The notes under the pieces are model-generated. The model made no database searches and was not told the DNA's origin. It saw nothing but the letters and a program-made list of their open reading frames with translations. Both the position numbers and the translations under genes were made by a program. Shown piece by piece: positions 33,610 through 42,029 of a stretch of DNA of 64,000 bases; the stretch's first letter is position 1, and every line of letters begins with the position of its first letter. The stretch is from Streptacidiphilus sp. PB12-B1b (lineage in GTDB: Bacteria > Actinomycetota > Actinomycetes > Streptomycetales > Streptomycetaceae), in assembly GCF_014084125.1 (NCBI RefSeq), contig NZ_CP048405.1, positions 2,976,001-3,040,000 of the forward strand, in the 5' to 3' direction.

Positions 33610-34357
33610 GGCCGGTCACCGTGACCCCGCCGTCCACCACCAGGGTCTGCCCGGTGATCCAGGAGGCCGCGTCGGAGAGCAGGAACGCCACCGCGCCCGC
33701 GACGTCCTCGGGCAGCCCGAGCCGCTTCAGCGGGTAGCCGGCCGCGACCTGCTCCTCCCGGCCCAGGTACAGCGGCGCGGCGAAGTCGGTCTTGACCACC
33801 GCCGGGGCCACCGCGTTGACCCGGACGGCGGGGCCCAGGTCGGTGGCCAGCTCCACGGTGAGCCGGCTCAGCGCGGCCTTGCTGACGCCGTACATGCCGA
33901 TGCCGGGGGAGGAGGCGGCCAGCCCGGCGACCGAGGAGACGTTGACGACGGCGCCCCCGTTCTCCCGCATCCAGGCCTGGTGGGCCAGCCGGGTCCAGGC
34001 CAGCGGAGCGAGCACGTTGACCTGCAGGATCTTCGCGGCCACCGCGTCGTCCAGCTCCAGCAGCGGGCCGAAGGCCGGGTTGATTCCGGTGTTGTTGACC
34101 AGCATGTCCAGCCGGCCGAAGGCCGCCATCGTCCGGGCCACCGCGTCCTGCTGGTGGGCCGGGTCGTCGGCCTTCCCGGCGACGGCGATCACCGTGTCCG
34201 GGTCGCCCAGCTCGCGGGCGGCGGCCTCCAGCGGCTCGGCGTTGCGCGCGGTCAGGCACACCTTGGCGCCCCGGGCGACCAGCTCCCGGGCGATGCCCAG
34301 GCCGATTCCGCGGCTGCTCCCGGTGACCAGGGCGACGCGGTCCTTGAACGATTCCAC
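33602..34357 (-). CDS. SDR-family oxidoreductase (FabG-like)
   Basis: A 251-residue classical [64 protein letters not shown] (Ser/Tyr/Lys triad), and the C-terminal [24 protein letters not shown] of FabG-type ketoacyl reductases. The GTG at 34357 has GGAGGG 7 bases upstream. It is divergent from a TetR gene, with an inverted repeat between them, and followed by a second SDR. Confidence 0.9.
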   Translation of the reverse strand: MESFKDRVALVTGSSRGIGLGIARELVARGAKVCLTARNAEPLEAAARELGDPDTVIAVAGKADDPAHQQDAVARTMAAFGRLDMLVNNTGINPAFGPLLELDDAVAAKILQVNVLAPLAWTRLAHQAWMRENGGAVVNVSSVAGLAASSPGIGMYGVSKAALSRLTVELATDLGPAVRVNAVAPAVVKTDFAAPLYLGREEQVAAGYPLKRLGLPEDVAGAVAFLLSDAASWITGQTLVVDGGVTVTGRV

Positions 34358-34458
34358 TGCAGGACCCTCCGGTGGGGTGTCTTCTTGCACGTCACAGGCT
34401 CCGCCCAGCGCGGCATGGCGACCATATGGGCAGGTGGGGGCCGCGTCAACACCTGGAC

Positions 34459-34488
34459 AGCGACTTACCGACTGCTTAGTATGTCGCT
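34459..34488. promoter_or_regulatory. Inverted repeat in the SDR/TetR divergent promoter
   Basis: AGCGACTTAC-n10-GTATGTCGCT: 9 of 10 arm positions pair. It ends 31 bases before the TetR start and lies about 100 bases upstream of the divergent SDR, a typical autoregulated TetR operator position. Confidence 0.6.
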
Positions 34489-34519
34489 GCCGGGAAGCCG
34501 CCGAGGAAGGGACGCGACC

Positions 34520-35173
34520 ATGGCCATCGCCGTCCCGCCCGACCTGTGGCTCGACGTCCGGCCGGAGGCGGCCCGCCGGCTGATGCTGGCCGGGCTGCAG
34601 TGCTTCGCCGAGCGCGGCTACCACGCGACCACCACCCGGGACATCGCCACCGCCGCCGGGATGAGCTCGGCCGCGCTGTACGTCTACTTCCCCTCCAAGC
34701 TCGACCTGCTGTTCGCCATCAGCCGCAGCGGCCAGCAGCTCTCCCGCGCCATGGTCGAGGGCGTGCTCGCCCGCGGCGGCGACCCGGCCGAGCGGATGCG
34801 CCGCCTGGTCGAGGAGTTCACCTCCTGGCACGCGCTGCACCACACCGTGGCCCGGGTGGTCGAGTACGAGGAGCACGCGCTGCCGGACAAGGAGCGCCGG
34901 GTGATGCGCGGCATGCGGCGGCAGACCGAGCAGATCGTCCAGGACCTGGTGGCCGAGGGCGTCGAGGCGGGGGTGTTCCACGTCCCCAACACCAAGGCGG
35001 CGGCGCGCGCCGTGCTCTCACTCGGCGTCGACGTCGTGCGCTGGTACGACGAGCGCATGCGCACCTCGCCCAGGACCCTCGGGCGCCAGTACGCGGACCT
35101 GGTGCTGCGGATGCTCAGCGCCGAGGATCCGGCCAGCACCCCATCCCCGCAGAGACAGGAAGCAGCGACATGA
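34520..35173 (+). CDS. TetR/AcrR-family regulator
   Basis: A 217-residue TetR regulator with [55 protein letters not shown] and a C-terminal domain ([53 protein letters not shown]) like regulators beside acyl-CoA dehydrogenases. GAGGAAGGGA precedes the ATG. The stop overlaps the MaoC start (ATGA). It probably represses the SDR pair and its own operon. Confidence 0.9.
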   Translation: MAIAVPPDLWLDVRPEAARRLMLAGLQCFAERGYHATTTRDIATAAGMSSAALYVYFPSKLDLLFAISRSGQQLSRAMVEGVLARGGDPAERMRRLVEEFTSWHALHHTVARVVEYEEHALPDKERRVMRGMRRQTEQIVQDLVAEGVEAGVFHVPNTKAAARAVLSLGVDVVRWYDERMRTSPRTLGRQYADLVLRMLSAEDPASTPSPQRQEAAT

Positions 35174-35628
35174 CCAGCAGGACCTTCGCCTCCCCGGCCG
35201 AACTGGCCGCCTCCGTCGGCACGCTGATCGGCACCGGCGACTGGGTCGGCGTCGACCAGAAGCGGATCGACCTGTTCGCCGAGGCCACCGGCGACCACCA
35301 GTGGATCCACGTAGACCCCGAGCGGGCCGCCGAGGGGCCCTTCGGCGGCACCATCGCCCACGGCTACCTGACGCTCTCGCTGATCCCGGTCCTGGTCCAG
35401 GACGTGTACCGGACCGAGGGCGTGCGCATGGGCGTCAACTACGGCCTGAACAAGGTGCGCTTCCCCGCCCCGGTCAGGTCCGGCTCGCGGGTCCGCGCCT
35501 CGGTGACCGTACTGTCGGCCGAGGAGGTGACCGGCGGCTACCAGATCACCACGCAGATCACGGTGGAGATCGAGGGCGGCGCCAAGCCCGCCTGCGTCGC
35601 CGAGACCGTCGTCCGGCTCTACACCTGA
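35170..35628 (+). CDS. MaoC-like (R)-specific enoyl-CoA hydratase
   Basis: A 152-residue hot-dog-fold hydratase: DWVGVDQKRIDLFAEATGDHQWIHVDPERAAEGPFGGTIAHGYLTLSLIP contains the catalytic Asp and His (GDHQWIH), and YGLNKVRFPAPVRSGSRVRASVTV is the second strand block. It hydrates trans-2-enoyl-CoA and works naturally with the neighbouring SDRs as a hydratase/dehydrogenase set. It is translationally coupled to the TetR gene. Confidence 0.92.
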   Translation: MTSRTFASPAELAASVGTLIGTGDWVGVDQKRIDLFAEATGDHQWIHVDPERAAEGPFGGTIAHGYLTLSLIPVLVQDVYRTEGVRMGVNYGLNKVRFPAPVRSGSRVRASVTVLSAEEVTGGYQITTQITVEIEGGAKPACVAETVVRLYT

Positions 35629-35684
35629 GCCGAGCCGACGCCGCCTGAGCGGCCCGACGGACGGCCCTGGCCCGCGTCGGCCGG

Positions 35685-36269
35685 TCAGGGCCCGGCCGGG
35701 GGTACCGGCAGCACCTCCTGCAGCAGGCCGTGGACGAAGCGGGCGCGGCGCACGCGCACCCCGCCCGAGCCGTCCGGGGCGGTGAACTCGCTGGCCCAGC
35801 GGCTCGGCGCGTCCTGCGGCAGGTGCCGCACCCCCGGGTACAGCAGCTGCAGATCGCCCACCACGTACGCCCACGGCTCCGGCTCGCCGCCCCCGGCCGG
35901 CGGCGGCGGTGCCGTCCCCGCCGCCCGGACCAGCCACTCCTGCCAGACCCCGCCGCCGGGCCCCTCCACCGCCTCGAACCGCAGCCCGGGCCAGAGCGGC
36001 AGCCGCCACTGGTGCAGCCGGCAGGTGAGGTCCCCGGTGCGCTGCTCGCGCACCGACTCCTGCGGGCCCAGCACCGCCACCAGCCGGGCCACCCCGCGCG
36101 GCGCCGTCCGGGAGCGGACGAAGCGCTGCCAGTCGGCGTTGACCTGGCGCATCCCGGTCGCCGAGAAGCCCAGCCCGGCCCGGGCGCGGTCCACCAGGGC
36201 CGGTTGGAAGTCGGCCATCCGCCGCAGCAGCACCAGTTCGAACTCCACCACACCGAACGCCTGGGTCAC
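35685..36269 (-). CDS. Hypothetical protein, 194 aa
   Basis: Not recognised. The frame (TQAFGVVEFELVLLRRMADFQPALVDRARAGLGFSATGMRQVNADWQRFVRSRTAPRG ... LPLWPGLRFEAVEGPGGGVWQEWLVRAAG ... GGVRVRRARFVHGLLQEVLPV) has strong third-position GC bias, and no signal peptide or membrane segment. It looks like a soluble alpha/beta protein. Start GTG at 36269 is uncertain because no clear ribosome site is seen. It stands alone between the MaoC gene and a small gene. Confidence 0.65.
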   Translation of the reverse strand: MTQAFGVVEFELVLLRRMADFQPALVDRARAGLGFSATGMRQVNADWQRFVRSRTAPRGVARLVAVLGPQESVREQRTGDLTCRLHQWRLPLWPGLRFEAVEGPGGGVWQEWLVRAAGTAPPPPAGGGEPEPWAYVVGDLQLLYPGVRHLPQDAPSRWASEFTAPDGSGGVRVRRARFVHGLLQEVLPVPPAGP

Positions 36270-36447
36270 CCGGCCAGGATCTCACGCCTACCCGCCCGGC
36301 CGGGTCGTCAAAGCCGCGTCAGGGCAGGCGGGCCGGGCGTAGCCAGTGCGTCAACGGACGTGGTCACCGGCGCGGGCGGGGGATTCCATCGTGGGGGAGC
36401 GGGCGTGGTGATCCGCTCCCGGGGCTCCCAGGAAGGAACCAACTGCC

Positions 36448-36645
36448 ATGAGCCACAGTGTGCGTGTCGTCGCCGGAGGCGACGCAACCCCCGGCGGCAC
36501 CGCGGTCCTGCGCCGCCCCGTCCAGCTTGCCCCGGTGTCCGCGGCCCCCTGCCCGCCGCCGGAGCCCGCCGAGGCCGAGCCGGACGACGGCCGGCTCACC
36601 GGCTTCGCCGCGCACTGCCGTGCGGGCGTCGGCTACCTGGACTGA
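36448..36645 (+). CDS. Small hypothetical protein, 65 aa
   Basis: A short frame with high third-position GC, and GGAAGGA 11 bases before the ATG. The product (SHSVRVVAGGDATPGG ... GRLTGFAAHCRAGVGYLD) has two Cys residues and a Pro/Glu-rich centre. No family recognised; probably expressed but unproven. Confidence 0.5.
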   Translation: MSHSVRVVAGGDATPGGTAVLRRPVQLAPVSAAPCPPPEPAEAEPDDGRLTGFAAHCRAGVGYLD

Positions 36646-36681
36646 GCGCCCGGCGGGCCCCCGGCCGCAGCCCGGCGATGT

Positions 36682-36697
36682 TGAGTACCCGTACTCA
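36682..36697. promoter_or_regulatory. Palindrome upstream of acyltransferase gene
   Basis: TGAGTAC-CC-GTACTCA, a perfect 7+2+7 inverted repeat ending 28 bases before the acyltransferase ATG, where it would overlap a promoter. Operator-like; regulator unknown. Confidence 0.55.
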
Positions 36698-36725
36698 GGT
36701 GCCGGGCGCGCGGGCGGGCCACCAT

Positions 36726-37388
36726 ATGCGCATGCTCACCGCCATCGCCACCCGCGTCGTCCCGGTCCTCGGCCGACTGGACGTCACCGCCGACGAGACC
36801 GCCGGCCTGGTCCCCGGCACCATCGTCGCCGCCAACCACAGCTCGCTGATCGACCCCGGGCTGGTGCTGGCCGCGCTCGCCCGGCGCGATGTCGACCGGC
36901 CGGTGGTGCTGGCCGCCGCCGGGCTCTGGCGGATACCGGTGCTCGGCGGGAGGCTCCGGGCCGAGGGGCACATCGCGGTACGCCGCGGCCACCGGCAGGC
37001 CGCCGAATCGCTGGACCGGGCCGCCGAGGCGCTGGCGCTCGGCCGGATCGTGGTGCTCTACCCCGAAGGGCGGCTCCCCGGACGCCGGGACTCGGCCGAC
37101 CGCGAGCCGGAGTACTTCCGCACCGGCGTCGCCCGGCTGGCCCTGGCCACCGGCGCGCCGGTGGTGCCGCTGGGGCAGGCCGGCGCCCGCCGGATCACCT
37201 CCGGCAGCCGGACCAAGCAGCTGGCGGGCCTGTGCACCGCGCCGCTGCGCCGCCCCCGGATGCACGTCCACTTCGGCGCGCCGGTCCGGCTGAGCGGCTC
37301 CCTGGCCGAGGCCACCGCCCAGGCGCACACGGCGGTCACCGCCGCCTGGCGCACCGCCGCCTCCCTCGCGCACGGGAACGCCCGGTAG
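36726..37388 (+). CDS. 1-acyl-sn-glycerol-3-phosphate acyltransferase family (PlsC-like)
   Basis: A 220-residue PlsC-domain acyltransferase. Motifs: VAANHSSLIDPGL (NHxxxxD, catalytic), block II RAEGHIAVRRG, block III VVLYPEGRLPGR and block IV GAPVVPLGQAGA. It transfers acyl chains to lysophosphatidate or another acceptor at the membrane. A palindrome sits in its presumed promoter. It is convergent with marC, with only four bases between stops. Confidence 0.87.
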   Translation: MRMLTAIATRVVPVLGRLDVTADETAGLVPGTIVAANHSSLIDPGLVLAALARRDVDRPVVLAAAGLWRIPVLGGRLRAEGHIAVRRGHRQAAESLDRAAEALALGRIVVLYPEGRLPGRRDSADREPEYFRTGVARLALATGAPVVPLGQAGARRITSGSRTKQLAGLCTAPLRRPRMHVHFGAPVRLSGSLAEATAQAHTAVTAAWRTAASLAHGNAR

Positions 37389-37392
37389 GCGG

Positions 37393-38040
37393 TCACTCCC
37401 GGTTGAGGGCCTGGGCCGGGAGCAGCCCCAGATCGCCTAGGCCGCGCAGCACCAGCTCCACCCCGACCGCCGCCAGCAGCAGCCCCAGCAGCCGGGAGAG
37501 CACCTCCAGGGTCGCCGAGTGCAGGTACTTCATCACCTTGACCAGCAACAGCACGCAGATGCAGTCCAGGGCCACCACCGCCAGGTAGGCCCCGGCCACC
37601 GTGCTGCGCCAGCGCCAGGTGTTCTCGTCCAGCGACTGCGCCAGCAGGGCGGTGATCGCCAGCGGACTCACCACGAACGGCAGCATCAGCTCGCGGATGC
37701 CCGCCATCAGCGGGCTGTCCCCCTCCTCGCCCTCGATCTCGTCCTCACCCGCGCCCAGGTGGATGCCCATCACCAGGGCGATGGCGTAGATGAAGTAGAT
37801 GGTGCCGCCGGCCAGCTGCAGCGACTGGTGGCTGATGTGGAAGAAGCTGGTGAGCACCTGGGCCGTGTAGGCCACCACGATGCCCACGAGGGCGGCGATG
37901 CCGGAGCCGATCAGGGCGATCCGGGAGACCTCGCGTACCGAACGGGTGCGGCTCAGATGGGCGAACGACAGCAGCACTTTGGGCGGACCGACAACGGCGA
38001 TGAAGGCGATGAAGGTGCCGTAGAGGTTCAGGGCATGCAT
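37393..38040 (-). CDS. MarC-family integral membrane protein
   Basis: A 215-residue membrane protein with six hydrophobic segments: FIAFIAVVGPPKVLLSFAHLS near the N-terminus, IALIGSGIAALVGIVVAYTAQ, LQLAGGTIYFIYAIALVM, the family motif LMLPFVVSPLAITALLAQS, then two C-terminal helices (LSRLLGLLLAAVGVELVLRGL). The charged loop GAGEDEIEGEEGD lies mid-protein. Function of MarC proteins is unsettled. Start ATG at 38040. Confidence 0.88.
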   Translation of the reverse strand: MHALNLYGTFIAFIAVVGPPKVLLSFAHLSRTRSVREVSRIALIGSGIAALVGIVVAYTAQVLTSFFHISHQSLQLAGGTIYFIYAIALVMGIHLGAGEDEIEGEEGDSPLMAGIRELMLPFVVSPLAITALLAQSLDENTWRWRSTVAGAYLAVVALDCICVLLLVKVMKYLHSATLEVLSRLLGLLLAAVGVELVLRGLGDLGLLPAQALNRE

Positions 38041-38208
38041 GGGCCGATCATCGCGTCCGCCCCCGGCCGCCCCTGCCGCGACGCGCCGGGCGGGCGCGGC
38101 GGCCTCGGGAGCGCGTTCCGGTCGGTGCGCGCACAATCAGAGGGCAGGGATTTCGCGCGGTTCGTGTGGATTCCGCCCGGGCGGACCACCCCGAGGGAAG
38201 AGGCAGTC

Positions 38209-38901
38209 ATGCTCCAGCGAGAAGGCCGTGGGCCGCGTACCGTCGGCCGCGCCCGAAACCGGCTGGCCGGCCTGGCCGCGGTGGCCGTGATCGCGGCGGG
38301 CGCGGTGTCCGCCTGCTCGGCCTCGTCCTCGACCACGGCCTCGGTCACCTCGGCCGGGACAGCGGCCGCCGCCGCGCCCGCCGCGGCCACCTCCGCCACC
38401 CCGACCCGGGTGGTGGTGGTCGAGCCGTGGAAGGGCGCCGAACCGGCGTCGGACATCACCGTCACCGGCAGCGCCTCCGGGCACTGCTTCGCACCGTCGA
38501 TCGCCAGCACCCGGCACGACGCCTACCGCTGCCTGACCGGGAACCTGATCTACGATCCCTGCTTCTCCCCGCAGACCACGCCGCCCGGCGACCAGGTGCT
38601 GTGCGTCGACGGCCCCTCGGCCACCCGCTTCCTGCGGGTGAAGCTGACCGCGCCGCTGCCCGCAGGCAGCACCGGGACGCCGCAGGTGGCGCCGTTCGCG
38701 CTGGTGCTGGCCGACGGCCAGTTCTGCCTGCGCAACTCCGGCGCCGAGCGGGCCACCTCCAGCCTGCCGCTGTCGTACGCCTGCCAGCGGGGCTTCCTCT
38801 TCGGCTTCCCGGACACCTCGGCGGCCGGCTGGACCATCCGCTACCAGAACACCGGCGGCGGCGTGCTCTCCACCGTCGGCATCACCACCGCCTACCGCTG
38901 A
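38209..38901 (+). CDS. Secreted lipoprotein of unknown function
   Basis: A 230-residue protein with a basic N-terminus, hydrophobic stretch and a lipobox-like GAVSAC at about residues 31-36, then a Ser/Thr/Ala linker to about 60. The globular part has six Cys (GHCFAPS, YRCLTG, DPCFSPQTT, VLCVDGP, QFCLRN, YACQRG) and WTIRYQNTGG, probably disulphide-bonded and extracellular. No family recognised. GAGGGAAGAGG precedes the ATG. Confidence 0.75.
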   Translation: MLQREGRGPRTVGRARNRLAGLAAVAVIAAGAVSACSASSSTTASVTSAGTAAAAAPAAATSATPTRVVVVEPWKGAEPASDITVTGSASGHCFAPSIASTRHDAYRCLTGNLIYDPCFSPQTTPPGDQVLCVDGPSATRFLRVKLTAPLPAGSTGTPQVAPFALVLADGQFCLRNSGAERATSSLPLSYACQRGFLFGFPDTSAAGWTIRYQNTGGGVLSTVGITTAYR

Positions 38902-38992
38902 CCTGCATCGGGTGTGCGGCGGCGCGCCGCGGTCGTGTGACCGGGCGCGCCGTGGGGTGGTGCGGGGTGGTGCTGGTGTGAGTGGGGGTTGC

Positions 38993-39382
38993 TCAGTACC
39001 AGTTGTGGGCCTGCCAGAAGGACCAGGCGGCGTTGGGGCTGCCGTAGCGGCTGTCCATGTAGCCCAGGGCCCACTTGATCTGGGTGGTGGCGCTGGTCTG
39101 CCAGTCGGCGCCGGCGGAGGCCATCTTGGAGCCGGGCAGGGCCTGGCCCAGGCCGTAGGCGCCGGAGGAGGCGTTGGTGGCGGTGACGTTCCAGCCGCTC
39201 TCGTGGGAGATGATCTGGTCGAAGGAGGCCAGCTGGGAGGCGGGGACGATCTGGGCGGCGATGGCCTGGGGGGTGGTGGCCGAGGCGGTGGAGGGGGCGA
39301 TGGCCGCGCCGATGGAGACGATGCTGGCGGCGGACAGGAGCAGCGCGGCGGAGGTGCGCAGGCGGGTGTTGAGCAGCTTCAT
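38993..39382 (-). CDS. Small secreted transglycosylase-like protein (SLT/Rpf-like fold)
   Basis: A 129-residue exported protein: signal peptide (LRTSAALLLSAASIVSIGAAIAPSTASA), then a minimal lysozyme-like domain FDQIISHESGWNVTATNASSGAYGLGQALPGSKMASAGADWQTSATTQIKWALGYMDSRYGSPNAAWSFWQAHNWY, with catalytic Glu in SHESGW. Such proteins cleave peptidoglycan during growth and germination. A hairpin (39432-39456) lies in its leader. Confidence 0.9.
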   Translation of the reverse strand: MKLLNTRLRTSAALLLSAASIVSIGAAIAPSTASATTPQAIAAQIVPASQLASFDQIISHESGWNVTATNASSGAYGLGQALPGSKMASAGADWQTSATTQIKWALGYMDSRYGSPNAAWSFWQAHNWY

Positions 39383-39431
39383 GGGAGAGTCAGACCTCAG
39401 GGTGTAGGCGGTGCCCTCGCCCAGGGGTGTT

Positions 39432-39456
39432 CCGTGCGGCAGACAGGGCCGCACGG
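39432..39456 (-). other. Leader hairpin before the transglycosylase gene
   Basis: CCGTGCGGC with its complement GCCGCACGG forms a 9-bp stem with a 7-base loop, about 50 bases upstream of the ATG at 39382, within the presumed 5' leader. Confidence 0.5.
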
Positions 39457-39548
39457 TGCGGGGCGGGACACGGGGCACCACCGCAGAGGGGTGGGTGCCG
39501 GGCGGATGACCTGCGGCGGGAGCGCCGCGGCGTCGTTCGACTCAGCCA

Positions 39549-39577
39549 TTGTTAGCGGGCCCCGGGACGAACTCCAA
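39549..39577 (-). promoter_or_regulatory. Candidate promoter for the transglycosylase gene
   Basis: Minus-strand TTGGAG (39577-39572), 17-base spacer, TAACAA (39554-39549): a plausible sigma-70-like pair about 165 bases upstream of the start codon. Assigned by eye. Confidence 0.3.
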
Positions 39578-40016
39578 GACCCCCTGATACGACCCCCGAT
39601 CGTAGGACGAGCCACCACGGCGGGCCGGTCGGACGCTCCCGTTACCCGGCCTCCACGGGCCCCAAACACGCGTTGGGAAAAATCTTCGACATCTCGGCGC
39701 ACCGTCCTGACCTGCGGGAATGCGAAATCGTTGGATCTGCGACCCGGGTGGGCCGGGTGCCTCTCGTGTCGGCCTCCGGCCACGGCCCCGAACCCGCCGG
39801 GTGGATCTACTACCGCCAGTCGTGGAGGGTTTGCGGCCTGTGAGCACCGTCACGAGACAGACGCGTTGTATGTCCGGATTGCCGGTTAATCGGGACCGAT
39901 ATCTGGGGTATGCACCCCTTCGGCCGACCCCGCCCGATCGGCGCGGGCAGGCGTCCGGGGCCGAGGACTAGGCTCGAAGACGCTTCGGCTTCCGGCAGTC
40001 CCCCGAAAGGACCACG

Positions 40017-40889
40017 ATGACCGCGCAGACCTCCACCCGGCCCGCGGACGCCTCCGGCGTCTTTGTGATCGGCGGCGACCTCCGGGTCAACCGGCTCGGC
40101 TACGGCGCCATGCAGCTCACCGGCCCCGGCGTCTGGGGCGCGCCCGAGAATCCGGACGAGGCGGTCCGGGTCCTGCGCCGGGCCGTCGAACTCGGGGTGA
40201 ACCTGATCGACACCGCCGACTCCTACGGCCCCTTCGTCAGCGAGCAGCTGATCCGCAAGGCCCTGCACCCCTACCGCGAGGACCTGGTCATCGCCACCAA
40301 GGGCGGCCTGACCCGCTCCGGCCCGGGCGACTGGCGCCCGGTCGGCCGGCCCGAGTACCTGCGCCAGCAGACCGAGCTCAGCCTGCGCCACCTCGGCCTG
40401 GACCGGATCGACCTCTACCAGCTGCACCGCATCGACCCGAAGGTGCCGTTCGCCGACCAGATCGGCGAACTCGCGCTGCTGCAGAAGGAGGGGAAGATCC
40501 GCCACATCGGCCTGTCCGAGGTGGGCGTCGAGGAGATCGAGCAGGCCCGCGCGCTGGTGGAGATCGTCTCCGTGCAGAACCGCTACAACCTGGCCGACCG
40601 CGCGGCCGAGGCGGTGCTCGACCACTGCGAGCGCGAGAACATCGCGTTCATCCCGTGGTTCCCCATGGCCACCGGCGAACTCGCACGCCCCGGCGGGCCG
40701 TTGGACCAGGCGGCGCAGCAGCACGGAGCCAGCCCCTCGCAGTTGGCGCTGGCCTGGCTGCTGCGCCGCTCGCCGGTGGTGCTGCCGATCCCGGGCACCT
40801 CCAGCGTCGCGCATGTGGAGGAGAACACCCGGGCGGCGCTGATCACCCTCGACGACGACGAGTTCGAGGCGTTGGCTGCGGCGGTCTGA
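40017..40889 (+). CDS. Aldo/keto reductase
   Basis: A 290-residue NADPH-dependent [27 protein letters not shown] (catalytic Asp and Tyr), LVIATKGG (Lys), DLYQLHRID (His), [23 protein letters not shown], and [14 protein letters not shown] for the cofactor phosphate. It reduces small aldehydes or ketones in the cytoplasm; substrate unknown. The ATG is preceded by GAAAGGA. Confidence 0.93.
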   Translation: MTAQTSTRPADASGVFVIGGDLRVNRLGYGAMQLTGPGVWGAPENPDEAVRVLRRAVELGVNLIDTADSYGPFVSEQLIRKALHPYREDLVIATKGGLTRSGPGDWRPVGRPEYLRQQTELSLRHLGLDRIDLYQLHRIDPKVPFADQIGELALLQKEGKIRHIGLSEVGVEEIEQARALVEIVSVQNRYNLADRAAEAVLDHCERENIAFIPWFPMATGELARPGGPLDQAAQQHGASPSQLALAWLLRRSPVVLPIPGTSSVAHVEENTRAALITLDDDEFEALAAAV

Positions 40890-40925
40890 CCGTCCGGCCT
40901 CCGCAATGCCCGCCCGGGCGGGCGG

Positions 40926-41888
40926 TCAGCGGCGCGGTTGCGCCGGGGCCGCCCGCAGCGCCCGGGACTGGGCGTGCGAGAACTCCTCCAACGGATCGCC
41001 GTCCAGCCCCCACGGCCACGGGGTGACCACGGTTCCGATCGTGCGGAACACGGCGGCGGACTGCGGCACCAGCTCCGCCCGGGTGAGCGCGTACGCCAAC
41101 AGGTTCAGGTCGGCCAGCGCGGCGGCATGGGTCAGGAAATCCGGCTGCGACCAGCTGGTCAGGCCGCGTTCCAGGGCGGCCGTCTCGGACCGCCGGGTCC
41201 AGTGCCGACCGGCCCCCAGCGCGACCACGCCGCCCACCGACAGGCTCCGGTGGAAGTTCTCCACCATCGCCGTGAGTTCGATGCCGACGCAGGGGGCGTC
41301 GGCGGGCATGGCGGGCAGCACGGCGTCCAGGAACTGCAGCACGTGCGAGTACGAACCGCACTCCTCCGGCGAGAGGTAGCCCAGCATCTGCAGGTGCGCC
41401 TCGCGGTTCCACCGGTCGCGTGCGGTGATCTCCCGCCACACCGAGAACGCGTCCGCGTGCGGACGGCGTTGCAACCGCATCACCCCGAGCAGCACCACCC
41501 ACGGCCCGGGGTCGGCCGGGGCGAGGTCGGCCGCGCGGCGGCAGCAGTCCAGCGCGGCCTGCGGGTCGGCCAGCGCGCCGTCCCACCGGCCGCGCACCAA
41601 CTGCGCCCAGGCGGAGAAGAGTTGGGCATCCGGGTCATGGGGCCTGCGACGCAGCCAGTCGCGGGCGATCGAGGCGTCGGCGGCCCTGGCGAGCTGGACC
41701 ATCCGGTGGCCGCGACGGTCCCAGTCGGAGCCGCACTCGCGGATCACCTTCTCCAGCAGGTCGACACGGATGTCGAGTTGGCCGGGGATCGACGGCATGG
41801 CGACCTGCTTGCAGGTCTTGCCCAGCTTGATGTCGTCCAGCTCGGGCAGCAGGCGAGGGGAGGAACTGCGACGTCCAAGGATCGACAT
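40926..41888 (-). CDS. TPR-like protein of unknown function, 320 aa
   Basis: A soluble helical protein: WLRRRPHDPDAQLFSAWAQLVRGRWDGALADPQAALDCCRRAADLAPADPGPWVVLLGVMRLQRRPHADAFSVWREITARDRWNREAHLQMLGYLSPEECGS shows TPR-like helix pairs. The rest (FLDAVLPAMPADAPCVGIELTAMVENFHR ... LNLLAYALTRAELVPQSAAVFRTIG) is also helical. Function not assignable. Start ATG at 41888 (MSILGRRS); an upstream in-frame start at 41978 is less likely. It lies downstream of the kinase gene on the same strand, 141 bases away. Confidence 0.7.
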   Translation of the reverse strand: MSILGRRSSSPRLLPELDDIKLGKTCKQVAMPSIPGQLDIRVDLLEKVIRECGSDWDRRGHRMVQLARAADASIARDWLRRRPHDPDAQLFSAWAQLVRGRWDGALADPQAALDCCRRAADLAPADPGPWVVLLGVMRLQRRPHADAFSVWREITARDRWNREAHLQMLGYLSPEECGSYSHVLQFLDAVLPAMPADAPCVGIELTAMVENFHRSLSVGGVVALGAGRHWTRRSETAALERGLTSWSQPDFLTHAAALADLNLLAYALTRAELVPQSAAVFRTIGTVVTPWPWGLDGDPLEEFSHAQSRALRAAPAQPRR

Positions 41889-42029
41889 GGCCACGGAGCC
41901 TAGGTGCTCAGCGGCGATCTGCCCCCTGCCGTGCGCGATCGTTATCGCATGGTTTGCATTCCGCGCCACTTTCGCCACCGCCCGCCACCGGCACCGGCGG
42001 TTCCCACCGGCGCTGCCGCGCGCCCGGGC

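Larger units (their letters stand above)
39383..40016. other. Divergent intergenic region (634 bp)
   Basis: No supported gene between the small transglycosylase (minus) and the aldo/keto reductase (plus). It holds a candidate promoter (39549-39577) and leader hairpin for the transglycosylase, and less GC-rich sequence around 39660-39740. A GAAAGGA ribosome site precedes the reductase at 40017. No ydaO-type riboswitch sequence was recognised. Confidence 0.6.

Noticed and set aside
32791-35628. Inclusion of SDR, TetR and MaoC genes in the sulfoquinovose locus
   Set aside because: A strong terminator separates them and they have their own divergent promoter and regulator; their families fit CoA-thioester metabolism rather than nucleotide-sugar chemistry.
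39383-39640. Possible ydaO (c-di-AMP) riboswitch upstream of the small transglycosylase
   Set aside because: Such genes often carry one in streptomycetes, but I could not find the conserved core sequences in the right order; only a simple 9-bp hairpin is present.
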